A stretch of 30,170 nucleotides of DNA from Pelotomaculum sp. UBA1371 (GTDB taxonomy: Bacteria > Bacillota > Desulfotomaculia > Desulfotomaculales > Pelotomaculaceae): positions 1-30,170 of the forward strand of contig DBRJ01000051.1 in the NCBI GenBank assembly GCA_002305915.1. Reading direction: 5' to 3'. Positions within the stretch are counted from its first letter, which is position 1, and each line of letters begins with the position of its first letter. Below, piece after piece: positions 14,736-23,149 of the stretch. The notes beneath the pieces are model-generated. The model was not told the origin of the DNA, did no database searches, and saw only the letters and a program-made list of their open reading frames with translations. The translations under genes and the position numbers were made by a program.

Positions 14736-15866
14736 TTGAAACGTTTTATAAGCCTGGCCTTAGTATTGCTATTCGTGGCGCTAATTGGCGGCTGCGGAAA
14801 AAAAACAGTTACACAGGAAGAAGAAGTGCTGGTTCCTGTGGAGATTGCCAAAACCCGGCTTGCAGACCTGGCCCACACTTTAAACACCACCGGGGAAATC
14901 ATTCCCTTCGCCGAGGTGGCTGTGGCACCCAAAGTTTCCGGCAGGGTAGCTGTAATCCATGTCAAAGTAGGCGATCGAGTCAGCCGTGGACAAGTACTGC
15001 TCGAATTGGATGCCACTGAGGCACGTAATGCTAAAACAATGGCTGAGGCCGGCGTGGGTGTGGCCAGGGCAAATTTGAACAAAGCCAAACAGGGGTTGGC
15101 CGACGCCGAACTGGACTACAACCGGACCAAGGCGCTCTACGATTCCCAGGCAGTGTCTAAAGCCCAATTTGAACAGGCTGAAAGCATGCTCAACAATGCC
15201 CGCATCGGGGTGGAGCTGGCCGGGGAACAGCTCAAGCAGGCGGAAGCTACCCTGCAAAACGCAGAGGAAACTTACAACAACTTTACTGTAACATCCCCAT
15301 TATCAGGACTGGTGGCCACTGTCAACATCGAAAACGGCGAACTGGCCGGCCCCCAGGCAACTGCCCTGACAGTGGTGGAATTGGCTACTGTCAAAGTCAA
15401 GGTGAATTTGTCTGAGAATGCTGTGGTTTCCATTAAAAAGGGTGCTGAAGTTCCTGTAACAATTAACTCTCTCAATAAAACCCTTACAGGCACCGTAGCC
15501 TCGGTGGCGCCAAAGGCAGACCCCGCAACCCGGGCTTTTCCCGTGGAAATTCATCTAAATAATAAAGATGGCGATCTCAAAGCCGGCATGGTGGCCGTTT
15601 TAGATCTGCAAACAGGCTTATCCCAGGGTACGGTAACTGTCCCGGTGGATGCCCTGCTGGAGCGTGACGGGCAATACTGGGTCTATGTGCTGGAAGACGG
15701 CAAAGCTAAAGAGGTAACCGTCAAGAAGGGGATTACCGACGGCCAGCTGGTTGAAATCACTGAAGGCCTCCAGGAAGGCCAGGATGTCATTGTCAGCGGC
15801 AATCACCTGGTGACTGACGGTCAAAGGGTAAAGGTGGTCGACAGTCAGGGAGGTGCTTCTAATTGA
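14736..15866 (+). CDS. RND efflux membrane-fusion (adaptor) lipoprotein
   Basis: 376 residues. The signal peptide ends in the lipobox LIGGC with lipidated C20. The order is a beta-barrel start, a lipoyl-like half (APKVSGRVAVIHVKVGDRVSRGQ), a helical hairpin (about residues 100-185, rich in Ala/Glu/Gln), the second lipoyl half (VTSPLSGLVATVNIENGE) and the C-terminal barrel and membrane-proximal domain. This is HlyD/AcrA architecture. TTG at 14736 is spaced 8 nt from GGGGAG and begins the signal peptide. Its TGA overlaps the TTG start of the permease, so the two are coupled. No TolC-type outer-membrane channel gene is nearby. Confidence 0.93.
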   Translation: MKRFISLALVLLFVALIGGCGKKTVTQEEEVLVPVEIAKTRLADLAHTLNTTGEIIPFAEVAVAPKVSGRVAVIHVKVGDRVSRGQVLLELDATEARNAKTMAEAGVGVARANLNKAKQGLADAELDYNRTKALYDSQAVSKAQFEQAESMLNNARIGVELAGEQLKQAEATLQNAEETYNNFTVTSPLSGLVATVNIENGELAGPQATALTVVELATVKVKVNLSENAVVSIKKGAEVPVTINSLNKTLTGTVASVAPKADPATRAFPVEIHLNNKDGDLKAGMVAVLDLQTGLSQGTVTVPVDALLERDGQYWVYVLEDGKAKEVTVKKGITDGQLVEITEGLQEGQDVIVSGNHLVTDGQRVKVVDSQGGASN

Positions 15867-18800
15867 AGATAGCCGATCTTTCTATTGAACGCCCCCTTGC
15901 CATCTCCATGCTCATTATAGCGATCGTTTTGCTGGGGCTGTTTTCCCTACCCCGTTTGGCTGTTGACCTTTTCCCCGACATGGAACTGCCGGTGGCGGTG
16001 GTTATAACTACATACGAGGGCGCCGCCCCGGCTGAAGTGGAAAAACTGGTCACAAAACCCATTGAATCAGCCGTTTCCACAGTCAGCAATATTGATGAAA
16101 TCCAGTCCTTATCCCAGAATGGAAGTTCTCTGGTCATCGTGATGTTTAACTGGGGCACCGATATTGACAACTCAGTTAATGAATTGCGGGACAAGATCGA
16201 AATGGTTAAAGGCATGCTGCCTTCTGACGCCAAGTCACCCATGACTATAAAAATGGACCCCAATTCCATGCCCATTATTTTCTTCTCGGTGTCCGGTGAC
16301 GACCAGGTGCGTCTGAAGAAAATCACTGAAGATACGATCAAACCCCGTCTGGAAAGAATTGAAGGTGTCGCCTCAGTTGACGTCAGCGGGGGAAAAGAGA
16401 GAGAAATAAAGGTAAAACTTGATCCGGCCAAAACAGAAGCCTACGGCTTGAATATCAGCCAGGTGATCCAGGCCCTGGCCGGAGACAATATTTCCGGCAC
16501 GGCGGGAAGTGTGGAAAGCGGCTCAAGTGAAATGTCCATCAGGGTTTTAGGTGAATACACCAGCCTTGAATCCATTGAAAATGTCCGGGTCGCTATTCCC
16601 GGCACCGGAAATACGGTTGCCTTAAGGGATCTCGCCGTTATCGAAGATTCTTTCAAGAAGATGACAACGTATACCTCCGTAAACGGCGAGCCTTCCCTGG
16701 GCATGTACATCATGAAAGCTTCCGGCAGCAATACCGTGCAGGTCGCCAGGAAAGTTAACGAGGAGGTTGCGCAGCTTAATCAAATACTGCCCGCAGGGGT
16801 ACAGATTGAAACATTGCTGGACAGCGCCGAATTCATTCAGAATTCAATAGAAAATGTTACCCACCACGGACTCCTGGGGGCTTTATTTGCTTTCATCATC
16901 CTCTACATGTTTTTGCGCAGTTTCCGCAGCACCCTGGTGGTGGTCCTGGTTATACCAATTTCAATTATTGCTACCTTTGCCATGTTATACTTCGGCAACC
17001 AGACCATCAACCTGCTGTCCCTGGGCGGTCTTATGCTGGGACTGGGTTCACTGGTGGATTTTTCAGTGGTGGTCCTGGAGAGTATCTACCGTTACCGGCA
17101 AAACGGCTTTAAGATTATTGAGGCCGCCAAGCTGGGTACTGCTGAAGTGGGTAACGCGGTTACCGCATCGGCCCTGGCCCAGGTCGTGGTCTTTCTGCCC
17201 ATTGTCTTTGTTCAGGGTTTAGCCGGGATCCTGTTCAAACCACTGGCTTTGACAGTCAGCTTTTCTCATATCGCCGCCCTCTTTGCCGCCTTGACCCTGG
17301 TGCCCATGCTTTCTTCGAAATTGTTGCAAAATATTCCGCCTCCGGATGAGGTTCTTTTCGAAAACAAAACCAAAAACCCCGTCCTCCTGTTCGGCAAGTT
17401 CCTGCAAACCCTGAACAGGCTTTACGGAAGACTCTTGAGATGGGCTTTGGGCAACCGGAAGAAAGTGGTGGGTTTTGTTGTGGTGGCGCTGGCATTAAGC
17501 ATTGCAGCCACGTCTTTAATCGGTACCGAGTTCATCCCGGAAATGGACCAGGGTGAAATGACGGTAGACATAAAAATGCCCACCGGAACTAAACTGGCGG
17601 AAACCCAAAGAGTTGCCGAAAACGTTGAAAACCTGGTTAGACATGAAATCAATGAGGTTGACTCCATCTTTACCACAGTGGGTTCCGGCGAACTGGCCAT
17701 GCTGGGTATAGGAAACACTGAAGAAGCTTCTCTCCAAATTAAACTTAAGCCCCTGGAAGAGCGCTCCACCTCAACCAAAGATGCGGCGGAAAAATTACGC
17801 CGCGCTCTGACTAATGTACCGGGGTCAGAGATTACTGTGAAAGTGGGCAGCTCTGCCACCGGAACCACCGGCAGCCCTGTGGAAGTTTCTATCCGGGGCG
17901 ATGACCTTACCCTGCTGGAGCAATTAGGCAACCAGATGTTGGATATGATTAAAGGAATTGAAGGTATCAGAAATGCAGCAAGTTCCCTGGAAGACACCAG
18001 ATCAGAATTGCAGCTGGTGATAGACCGGGAAAAGGCATCCCTTTACGGCCTGTCCGCGGGCCAGGTACTGTCGGCAGTCCGCAATTCCTTTGACGGTCAG
18101 GTTGTTAGCCGGATGCGGACCGGTGATGACGAGGTGGATATCAGGCTGGAAACTTCCCGCGGTTTTGCAGCCACTTCAGAAGCCCTGGCCAACCTGACCA
18201 TAGTATCCCCCACCGGCGCCAGAGTGCCTGTGGAGGCAGTAGCGCGGCTGGAAACCCATAGTACGCCGCAGCAAATAGTCAGGTACGCCCAGACCCGGCA
18301 AGTAAGTATTACCGCCGATATTGCCGGGCGGGACCTGGGCAGTATCAACAAAGATATTCAGGAAAAATTAAACGCAATTTCATTACCCGAAGGGTACCTG
18401 GTTGAGGTGGGCGGCCAGAGCGAGGATATGGCCGAATCCTTCGGCTCCCTGGGAATTGCTTTGCTGCTGTCCATAATGCTTGTCTTCATGGTCATGGTAG
18501 CTCAATTTGAGTCCTTGTTCCAGCCCTTTATCATTATGTTCGCGCTGCCCCCCACCTTTATCGGCGTTGTCCTGGGGCTGGGCCTGACGGGGCATCATTT
18601 GAGCGTGCCGGCCATGATCGGAGCCATAATGCTGGTTGGAATTGTCCTGAACAACTCCATCGTCCTGGTTGATTATATCAACACCCTTCGCAAGCGTGGT
18701 TACGAGCGCAACCAGGCCATCCTGGAAGCCGGACCGGTAAGGCTGCGGCCCATCCTGATGACAACCCTTGCCACTGTTCTCGCCCTGCTGCCGATGGCCT

Positions 18801-18964
18801 TCGGCGGCGGCGAAGGAGCCGAATCACGGGCCCCGATGGCTATCGTGGTAGCCTTTGGTTTAACCATGTCCACACTGATTACCCTTGTGCTGGTGCCCGT
18901 TGTTTACACTATCTTTGATGATTTTGGAAAAAAAATAAAGTTCAGTAGGACACCGGTTCAATAA
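15863..18964 (+). CDS. RND (HAE1/AcrB-like) efflux permease
   Basis: 1033 residues, full length for the family, with twelve expected helices and two large extracytoplasmic loops. The start KIADLSIERPLAISMLI and the motif LFPDMELPVA are typical. In helix 4 the AcrB proton-relay pair Asp407-Asp408 reads D399-F400 (GSLVDFSVVVLES), and the helix 10 Lys940 position is N930 (GIVLNNSIVLVDY). Proton coupling may therefore differ from AcrB. Substrates could be drugs, lipids or bile-like compounds; none can be read. TTG at 15863 has GGAGGTG 7 nt upstream and overlaps the adaptor stop. Third gene of the TetR-controlled operon. Confidence 0.95.
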   Translation: MKIADLSIERPLAISMLIIAIVLLGLFSLPRLAVDLFPDMELPVAVVITTYEGAAPAEVEKLVTKPIESAVSTVSNIDEIQSLSQNGSSLVIVMFNWGTDIDNSVNELRDKIEMVKGMLPSDAKSPMTIKMDPNSMPIIFFSVSGDDQVRLKKITEDTIKPRLERIEGVASVDVSGGKEREIKVKLDPAKTEAYGLNISQVIQALAGDNISGTAGSVESGSSEMSIRVLGEYTSLESIENVRVAIPGTGNTVALRDLAVIEDSFKKMTTYTSVNGEPSLGMYIMKASGSNTVQVARKVNEEVAQLNQILPAGVQIETLLDSAEFIQNSIENVTHHGLLGALFAFIILYMFLRSFRSTLVVVLVIPISIIATFAMLYFGNQTINLLSLGGLMLGLGSLVDFSVVVLESIYRYRQNGFKIIEAAKLGTAEVGNAVTASALAQVVVFLPIVFVQGLAGILFKPLALTVSFSHIAALFAALTLVPMLSSKLLQNIPPPDEVLFENKTKNPVLLFGKFLQTLNRLYGRLLRWALGNRKKVVGFVVVALALSIAATSLIGTEFIPEMDQGEMTVDIKMPTGTKLAETQRVAENVENLVRHEINEVDSIFTTVGSGELAMLGIGNTEEASLQIKLKPLEERSTSTKDAAEKLRRALTNVPGSEITVKVGSSATGTTGSPVEVSIRGDDLTLLEQLGNQMLDMIKGIEGIRNAASSLEDTRSELQLVIDREKASLYGLSAGQVLSAVRNSFDGQVVSRMRTGDDEVDIRLETSRGFAATSEALANLTIVSPTGARVPVEAVARLETHSTPQQIVRYAQTRQVSITADIAGRDLGSINKDIQEKLNAISLPEGYLVEVGGQSEDMAESFGSLGIALLLSIMLVFMVMVAQFESLFQPFIIMFALPPTFIGVVLGLGLTGHHLSVPAMIGAIMLVGIVLNNSIVLVDYINTLRKRGYERNQAILEAGPVRLRPILMTTLATVLALLPMAFGGGEGAESRAPMAIVVAFGLTMSTLITLVLVPVVYTIFDDFGKKIKFSRTPVQ

Positions 18965-19121
18965 CATCTATTGCCGGGAATAGCACGCGCCGGTTTATTC
19001 CCCTGGGAATTAGGTATTTGTTTTCTGCCGGCAACGGCTTGCGGCCTGGTTGTTTATATGGTGATGGTCTCATATATAAATAACGCGACTGCGCCGCGCT
19101 TCCGGCCTTCATCTTAAACGG

Positions 19122-19160
19122 AACCCCCTGTCCGGCGTAAAGACACCGGACAGGGGGTTT
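19122..19160 (+). terminator. Strong hairpin terminator of the RND operon
   Basis: A 14-bp perfect stem (AACCCCCTGTCCGG with its complement) and a 10-nt loop are followed by TTCTGATT. It lies 157 nt after the permease stop. Confidence 0.75.
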
Positions 19161-19174
19161 CTGATTATGTTCCC

Positions 19175-19262
19175 TGGCCTTTTTACTCTCTCAGAAGCAA
19201 AGGCCGGCTGCAAGCCGGGCTATTGCCGGAGGAGGGCGCCCCGGAACCGCCGGGGCCGTTCA
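19175..19262. other. Cluster of GC-rich stem-loops (possible structured RNA)
   Basis: Four successive hairpins can be drawn: GGCCTTT/AAAGGCC, GGCT/AGCC, CCGG/CCGG and CCCCGG/CCGGGG. This GC-rich block stands out in AT-rich surroundings upstream of the thioesterase gene. It matches no riboswitch consensus that I know. Confidence 0.3.
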
Positions 19263-19462
19263 GAACAGCAGTGACAACAGTTGCTCGTACAAATTTTAGC
19301 CAATAAATTGAAATCCTGCTTGAAATCTTAGCTCTTAAATTATAAAATTGGGGAAGCAAGTCTTAGTAATAACTTCCAGATTCCACGCATTGGAAACAAA
19401 TATTAGATTGCAGCATTCACATTTAATTATTGAATTCAAATGAACAGTTGGGGTGGACTCAG

Positions 19463-19930
19463 ATGCAGAATAGATTATCCAGTAGCGGCAGCATTATTGT
19501 CTGTGAGCAGGAAAGGGAGGTTCGCTGGGGAGACTGCGATGCTGCCGGAATTGTCTATTACGCCAGGTATTTTGACTGGTTTACTGATGGGAGGATTGCC
19601 CTGCTAAAACAAATTGCCCTTCCTTATCAACAATTTTTTCATGAACAGGGTATTACAGTAGTAGCCGTTGAAGCATCCTGCCGTTACAGGAGAAACTTAA
19701 AACCAGAAGAAAGATATATCCTCCGCACAACACTCTCCTATTTGGGGCGAACTCGCATGATTTTTGATTATCTTATAATCAAGCCCGAAGAAGCCACCGG
19801 GAAAGCGACCGGGGGAAGAACTGTGCATGCGTTTGTTGACGGCACGGGAAAGCCCTTCGATCTTAAAAAAAAGCGCCCCGACTTATGGGAAAAGCTGTTG
19901 AAACATACTGGATTACCGAATAACAAATAA
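19463..19930 (+). CDS. 4-hydroxybenzoyl-CoA thioesterase/YbgC-type hot-dog thioesterase
   Basis: 155 residues, a single hot-dog domain. The active-site segment WGDCDAAGIVYYARYFDW matches the 4HBT/YbgC signature, with the catalytic Asp in DCDxAGIVYY. It hydrolyses acyl-CoA thioesters in the cytoplasm; the acyl chain cannot be predicted. ATG at 19463 is spaced 6 nt from GGGGTGG; an upstream TTG at 19430 lacks a site. The next gene starts 30 nt after the stop, so the two may be co-transcribed. Confidence 0.9.
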   Translation: MQNRLSSSGSIIVCEQEREVRWGDCDAAGIVYYARYFDWFTDGRIALLKQIALPYQQFFHEQGITVVAVEASCRYRRNLKPEERYILRTTLSYLGRTRMIFDYLIIKPEEATGKATGGRTVHAFVDGTGKPFDLKKKRPDLWEKLLKHTGLPNNK

Positions 19931-19960
19931 GTGAATTTGATCATAAGGAGAAACCCTGCA

Positions 19961-20818
19961 ATGACGCTAAAAACAAAGGGGCTTGTTTTTACCGCACTTC
20001 TTTTTCTTACACTGGGGGTGCTTTTTGCACCCGGCCGGAGCAGCGCTCTTGAAACCGTGCCGAATGTAACACCGGAGATGCTTTCCCCGGATTTCTGGAC
20101 CGCTAAACTGCCGGACCCGGAAAGCTTGATTATGGGCAGGGAAGCAATTGAAGCTTTTAACCGGGACATCCTCCATACCCTGCCGGATCTGGTTTACGAT
20201 TTAACCAGTTATCCTGCTTTCCTGGACCGCAACCAGTTAACTGAACTGATAACCCGGCGCCCCTTTCCGGAAGAGGACCGTTACTCAAACGGCATCAAAG
20301 TGGATCAAGCTTATTACGAAAGCCTCCTTCAGCAGATGAACCTGCCCGGCATCAGGGAGCAAAACAGTGTTACACCTGCCCTGACGGTGCGCAGAACCAA
20401 CATCCGGACCTTCCCCACTGCCGCTGAATCGCTGGAAGAACCGGACGACCACGATTTCGACCTGTTCCAGGAAACAGCTGCAGGCCCGGCCGAGCCGGTC
20501 CTGCTCCTACACCAAAGCCTGGACGGCCGGTGGTATTTTGTTCAGACATACAATTACAGCGGCTGGATGCCTGCCGCAGATGTGGCCCTGGCCGGGGACA
20601 GGCAGACCTGGCTGGATTACGTTCAGCCCGGAAACTTCCTGGTGGTTACCGGCAACCGGCTGAAGCTGGATAACGGCCCCTATCCGGGAATGGAATTGAC
20701 CATGGGGGCCAGGGTCCCGCTTGGCAGGATTATCCCCTTGACGCGCCTGCAGTCATTGAGAACAACAGAACTATGGTACCTCTGCGCTTCGTCAGCGAAG
20801 CTCTGGGCGCAGAAGTAA
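19961..20818 (+). CDS. Secreted NlpC/P60-type N-terminal/SH3b protein, truncated and frameshifted at the C-terminus
   Basis: 285 residues. A signal peptide (LVFTALLFLTLGVLFAPGRSSA) precedes a segment typical of the N-terminal stabilising domain of NlpC/P60 hydrolases (MGREAIEAFNRDIL, DLVYDLTSYP), then SH3b repeats (TVRRTNIRTFPTAA, DGRWYFVQTYNYSGWM, FLVVTGNRLKLD, MELTMGARVPL). The Cys-His catalytic P60 domain that should follow is absent. From about residue 255 the frame reads SLRTTELWYLCASS, which is an out-of-frame reading of a copper-amine-oxidase stalk domain listed next. ATG at 19961 follows AAGGAG. It is probably a non-functional hydrolase, though it could still be a secreted wall-binding protein. 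Confidence 0.8.
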   Translation: MTLKTKGLVFTALLFLTLGVLFAPGRSSALETVPNVTPEMLSPDFWTAKLPDPESLIMGREAIEAFNRDILHTLPDLVYDLTSYPAFLDRNQLTELITRRPFPEEDRYSNGIKVDQAYYESLLQQMNLPGIREQNSVTPALTVRRTNIRTFPTAAESLEEPDDHDFDLFQETAAGPAEPVLLLHQSLDGRWYFVQTYNYSGWMPAADVALAGDRQTWLDYVQPGNFLVVTGNRLKLDNGPYPGMELTMGARVPLGRIIPLTRLQSLRTTELWYLCASSAKLWAQK

Positions 20819-20865
20819 ACTGGAAACAGGATAGCAAGGGCGGCGTGGTCGACATCAGCTTCTGA
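20726..20865 (+). pseudogene. C-terminal fragment of a copper-amine-oxidase-like stalk domain, out of frame with the preceding gene
   Basis: Read in a different frame from the preceding gene, this DNA gives DYPLDAPAVIENNRTMVP and LRFVSEALGAEVNW, ending KGGVVDISF and TGA at 20863. This is the C-terminal half of the stalk domain common in secreted Firmicute proteins (PF07833 type). The start of the domain is missing. The fragment is joined to the SH3b protein by a frame change near 20718-20738. It may result from a deletion fusing two surface-protein genes. Confidence 0.75.
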
Positions 20866-20927
20866 ACTAGGAAAGCCGATGACTATTGAAAACAGCCGTT
20901 TTAAATAACATGAACTCTTTTTTAGAA

Positions 20928-20956
20928 CCTTTCCCCCCTTCGGGAGAGGCTTTTTT
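20928..20956 (+). terminator. Intrinsic terminator
   Basis: An 8-bp stem, CCTTTCCC with GGGAGAGG (one G-T pair), has a 6-nt loop and is followed by C and six T. It ends the thioesterase/SH3b transcription unit. Confidence 0.8.
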
Positions 20957-21024
20957 GTGGAGTTACAAAAAATATAACCAGGATTCTTGGTATTCACTAT
21001 AAAATTGTTTATACTGACATTATC

Positions 21025-21117
21025 AGCATCGCCAACCGGCATAACGCTACAATTAAAATAGAAACCAGCCACTGCGGCACAACCATTTTTGCGGTTTTTG
21101 ACAAACATACTCAATAA
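21025..21117 (+). pseudogene. Tail of a histidine kinase ATPase domain (decayed paralogue)
   Basis: The frame reads SIANRHNATIKIETSHCGTT then IFAVFDKHTQ and a stop. It is almost the same as SIANRHNAAIKIETSSSGTT in the kinase of the Agr cassette at 5321-6619, and the DNA of the two is also very similar. The rest of the kinase is absent. Upstream residues (LGIHYKIVYTDI) no longer match. Confidence 0.8.
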
Positions 21118-21277
21118 TTTTACCAATGCAGAGGGAACAGCATGATTTTTTACCAGACGGGATGTCTTTCAAGAAAATAGAGTTATAGACTTGCTTTGTT
21201 AACAATAACATGTTAAAAATTGTATAGTATTTCAGTCAAAACTTCAGTTTGACATATTAATATAACAGGAGGGTTAT
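21118..21277. promoter_or_regulatory. Leader region of the lipocalin-like gene
   Basis: This AT-rich spacer ends with AGGAGG, 5-6 nt before ATG 21278. No clear promoter pair is seen. Confidence 0.3.
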
Positions 21278-21715
21278 ATGAAACATACCTTTTTGTTTTT
21301 AGAAAGCACATGGACCGGGAAAGGAACCTACTACGACCAAAACGGCAATCCTTTAAATGCCATTGGACAGTCTGAGATTGTACACCTCAAAAACACATGG
21401 TTTATCAACAGCTCCATGAGTCTTTCAGGGGAAAACCCCGTAGAATTAAAAAACGACTATGAAATTATGCCCTTTGAAAATGACATTACATCCTGGAAAT
21501 CAGTTAACCCGGAGTTGGGGACATTATTGGGAAGCTTTGCAATCGTTGAGGATTCAATCATTTCCCTGTTCAGCTCTGAAAAAGGAGAGGTTTTTGGCTC
21601 GGAAATCCTGACGCAAATCAACGAATCGGAGTATTCTGCAAAGGGTGTTCTCTATAATGCAGCCGGTAAAATATCTTCCTGGTCCGTCCAACTTATAAGG
21701 GAGCAGGAAATTTAA
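21278..21715 (+). CDS. Small lipocalin-like hypothetical protein
   Basis: 145 residues, no signal peptide and no membrane helices. The pattern is a start TWTGKGTYYDQNGNPL followed by alternating strands (GQSEIVHLKNTWFINSSM, LLGSFAIVEDSIISLF, SEYSAKGVLYNAAGKISSWS), which resembles small lipocalin/nitrobindin-type beta-barrels that bind hydrophobic ligands. This is fold-level inference, and I do not recognise a named family. ATG at 21278 has a perfect AGGAGG site. A decayed ADP-ribosylglycohydrolase tail follows. Confidence 0.6.
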   Translation: MKHTFLFLESTWTGKGTYYDQNGNPLNAIGQSEIVHLKNTWFINSSMSLSGENPVELKNDYEIMPFENDITSWKSVNPELGTLLGSFAIVEDSIISLFSSEKGEVFGSEILTQINESEYSAKGVLYNAAGKISSWSVQLIREQEI

Positions 21716-21732
21716 TATTAACTTCGCAGTGC

Positions 21733-21913
21733 CTTTGACAAAAAAAGGGGTGCTCAATAGTGACAGCGACTCCACCGGGTCAATTACAGGCGCCATCCTG
21801 GGGACGCTGCTCGGCCTGACGCAATTCCAGTGTATTGGGTGCAGAAAGTTGAGAACGCCGCTTACATAGAAGGGCTGACCGAAGAGATGTGGGAGCTTCT
21901 CGCCAAATCTTAA
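21733..21913 (+). pseudogene. C-terminal fragment of an ADP-ribosylglycohydrolase (DraG family), frameshifted
   Basis: One frame reads LNSDSDSTGSITGAILGTLL, the Mg-binding GDSDSxxxxxG-type motif of ADP-ribosylglycohydrolases. After a frameshift near 21830 the next frame continues VYWVQKVENAAYIEGLTEEM and ends WELLAKS at 21913, matching the family C-terminus. The first 200 or so residues are missing. The parent would remove ADP-ribose from proteins; this copy cannot function. Confidence 0.8.
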
Positions 21914-22383
21914 GTTCTCCGGGAACCCTCCCCCCAATAATCAATAATCGCGTACTGGTCAACCGGCCAGCGGTAAATTAGATCTAATGCTAGCCCAAGG
22001 ATTCCAAACACTCCGGGGCTTCTGCAGCGGTAGCAAAACCACTCCCCCCGGCTTAACAGTTTTTCCAGAAAACACACAAAGGGCTGGGAGAGTGGGGAAC
22101 ACCCCCTGCCAGGTCCTGGCAAACAAGGCTTCGTCTTCCACCCAATTTGTAAATAAGTCCACAGCTGCAACACCGGCGCCAAAGAGATCGCTGCGGGGGA
22201 AATTTCTGTGCGCAGCAGCCGGTAAGTTTCAGCCCCCGGTATGTTTTTCCTTGAAGGCAAGTCATTCAACCTTTTCAGCGGCAGCACGTCAGCGGAACTT
22301 TGGTTGAATTTTTTCTGAGCGGATCCAGGGCAGGAAAGAATCCGGGACATGTTGCCGCTGGAAGTGTCCCGGAGGACCTTCCC
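21914..22383. other. Region without a supported gene, possibly decayed minus-strand coding DNA
   Basis: A minus-strand frame at 21910-22350 and a second one at 21959-22162 each give protein-like stretches (NIPGAETYRLLRTEI; DLFTNWVEDEALFARTWQG) that might belong to one frameshifted gene. I could not assign a family. Together with the fragments on the left, this looks like a zone of gene decay. Confidence 0.35.
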
Positions 22384-23148
22384 TCAAGAGCCGATAAGAA
22401 AATCTTTTAAACCAGCGGAGGTTTTTTGCAGAGCAATCATTTCTTTGATTTTACCGTTCAGAATGTCCCGTTGTTTTTCCCGCCTGGAGGCGGCTGCTTT
22501 TAGCTCTTCTATTAAATAATACCATATTGCCTCAAGGTCGAGTTCAGTAAAGCAATTATTAACCGGCGCCCTTTCATAGGCCTTGATCAAGGAACTGCAA
22601 ATTTGGTACTTCCACTGTTCAAACATAGGGTCATTATTGAGGATAAAAGCACAGATTCCCCCCAAATCCCTCTCCGGGGGATAAAAACAAACGTCTTCAA
22701 AATCCAGGCCATAAAATTCCCGGCCGTCAAAAATAAAGTTGCGCAGGTTTAAATCAGACTTGCACAAACAGACCCGGCTGGATGAGTTTATAAACCCGTG
22801 CAATTTTTTTAACCAATCAGCCAGCTGTTCAATCCATAATTCCTGATCCCCGCCGGGGCTTGCAAGCAAATCCGTCAACAAAGTGCCCCGGATATACTGC
22901 ATGATCACAAATCTGGAATCATGCCAGATAATCTCCGGCACATTGAGGCCATACCGCTTCAAAGTGCTCAGGAAAAACACTTCATCCCCGTTTGAAGAGT
23001 GCAGGTGTTCTTTAATGATATATGGCCTTTTCAGGCCATCTCCGGAAACCGTTTCAACATAAAACACGTTATTTCGCAGGCTCAGTTTCTTTTTACAGGA
23101 CAGCACCTTCACTTTCAGAGCTTCTTGCAGGATATTTATACAATCCAC
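22384..23148 (-). CDS. Phosphotransferase-fold (APH/kinase-like) protein coupled to the MobB-like gene
   Basis: 254 residues. It has the aminoglycoside-phosphotransferase/small-molecule-kinase fold: ATP-binding Lys in YIIKEH (K46), hinge-like VIMQYIRGTLL, catalytic loop CKSDLNLRNF with D132 and N137 (the usual H is K), and the metal Asp D149 in GLDFED. The residues for phosphoryl transfer are therefore present; the substrate is unknown. It starts at GTG 23148, one base after the MobB-like stop, so translation is probably coupled. Confidence 0.8.
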   Translation of the reverse strand: MDCINILQEALKVKVLSCKKKLSLRNNVFYVETVSGDGLKRPYIIKEHLHSSNGDEVFFLSTLKRYGLNVPEIIWHDSRFVIMQYIRGTLLTDLLASPGGDQELWIEQLADWLKKLHGFINSSSRVCLCKSDLNLRNFIFDGREFYGLDFEDVCFYPPERDLGGICAFILNNDPMFEQWKYQICSSLIKAYERAPVNNCFTELDLEAIWYYLIEELKAAASRREKQRDILNGKIKEMIALQKTSAGLKDFLIGS

Positions 23149-23149
23149 T

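Larger units (their letters stand above)
18965..19462. other. Intergenic region, 498 bp
   Basis: No gene is supported. It contains a GGGAATA/TATTCCC hairpin (18976-19002), the strong terminator at 19122-19160, and a GC-rich run of stem-loops at about 19175-19262. The rest, up to the thioesterase gene, is AT-rich leader DNA. Confidence 0.5.

Noticed and set aside
20680..21126. 148-codon minus-strand frame
   Set aside because: It is antisense to the SH3b gene end, the stalk fragment, the terminator and the kinase fragment, all of which are better supported.
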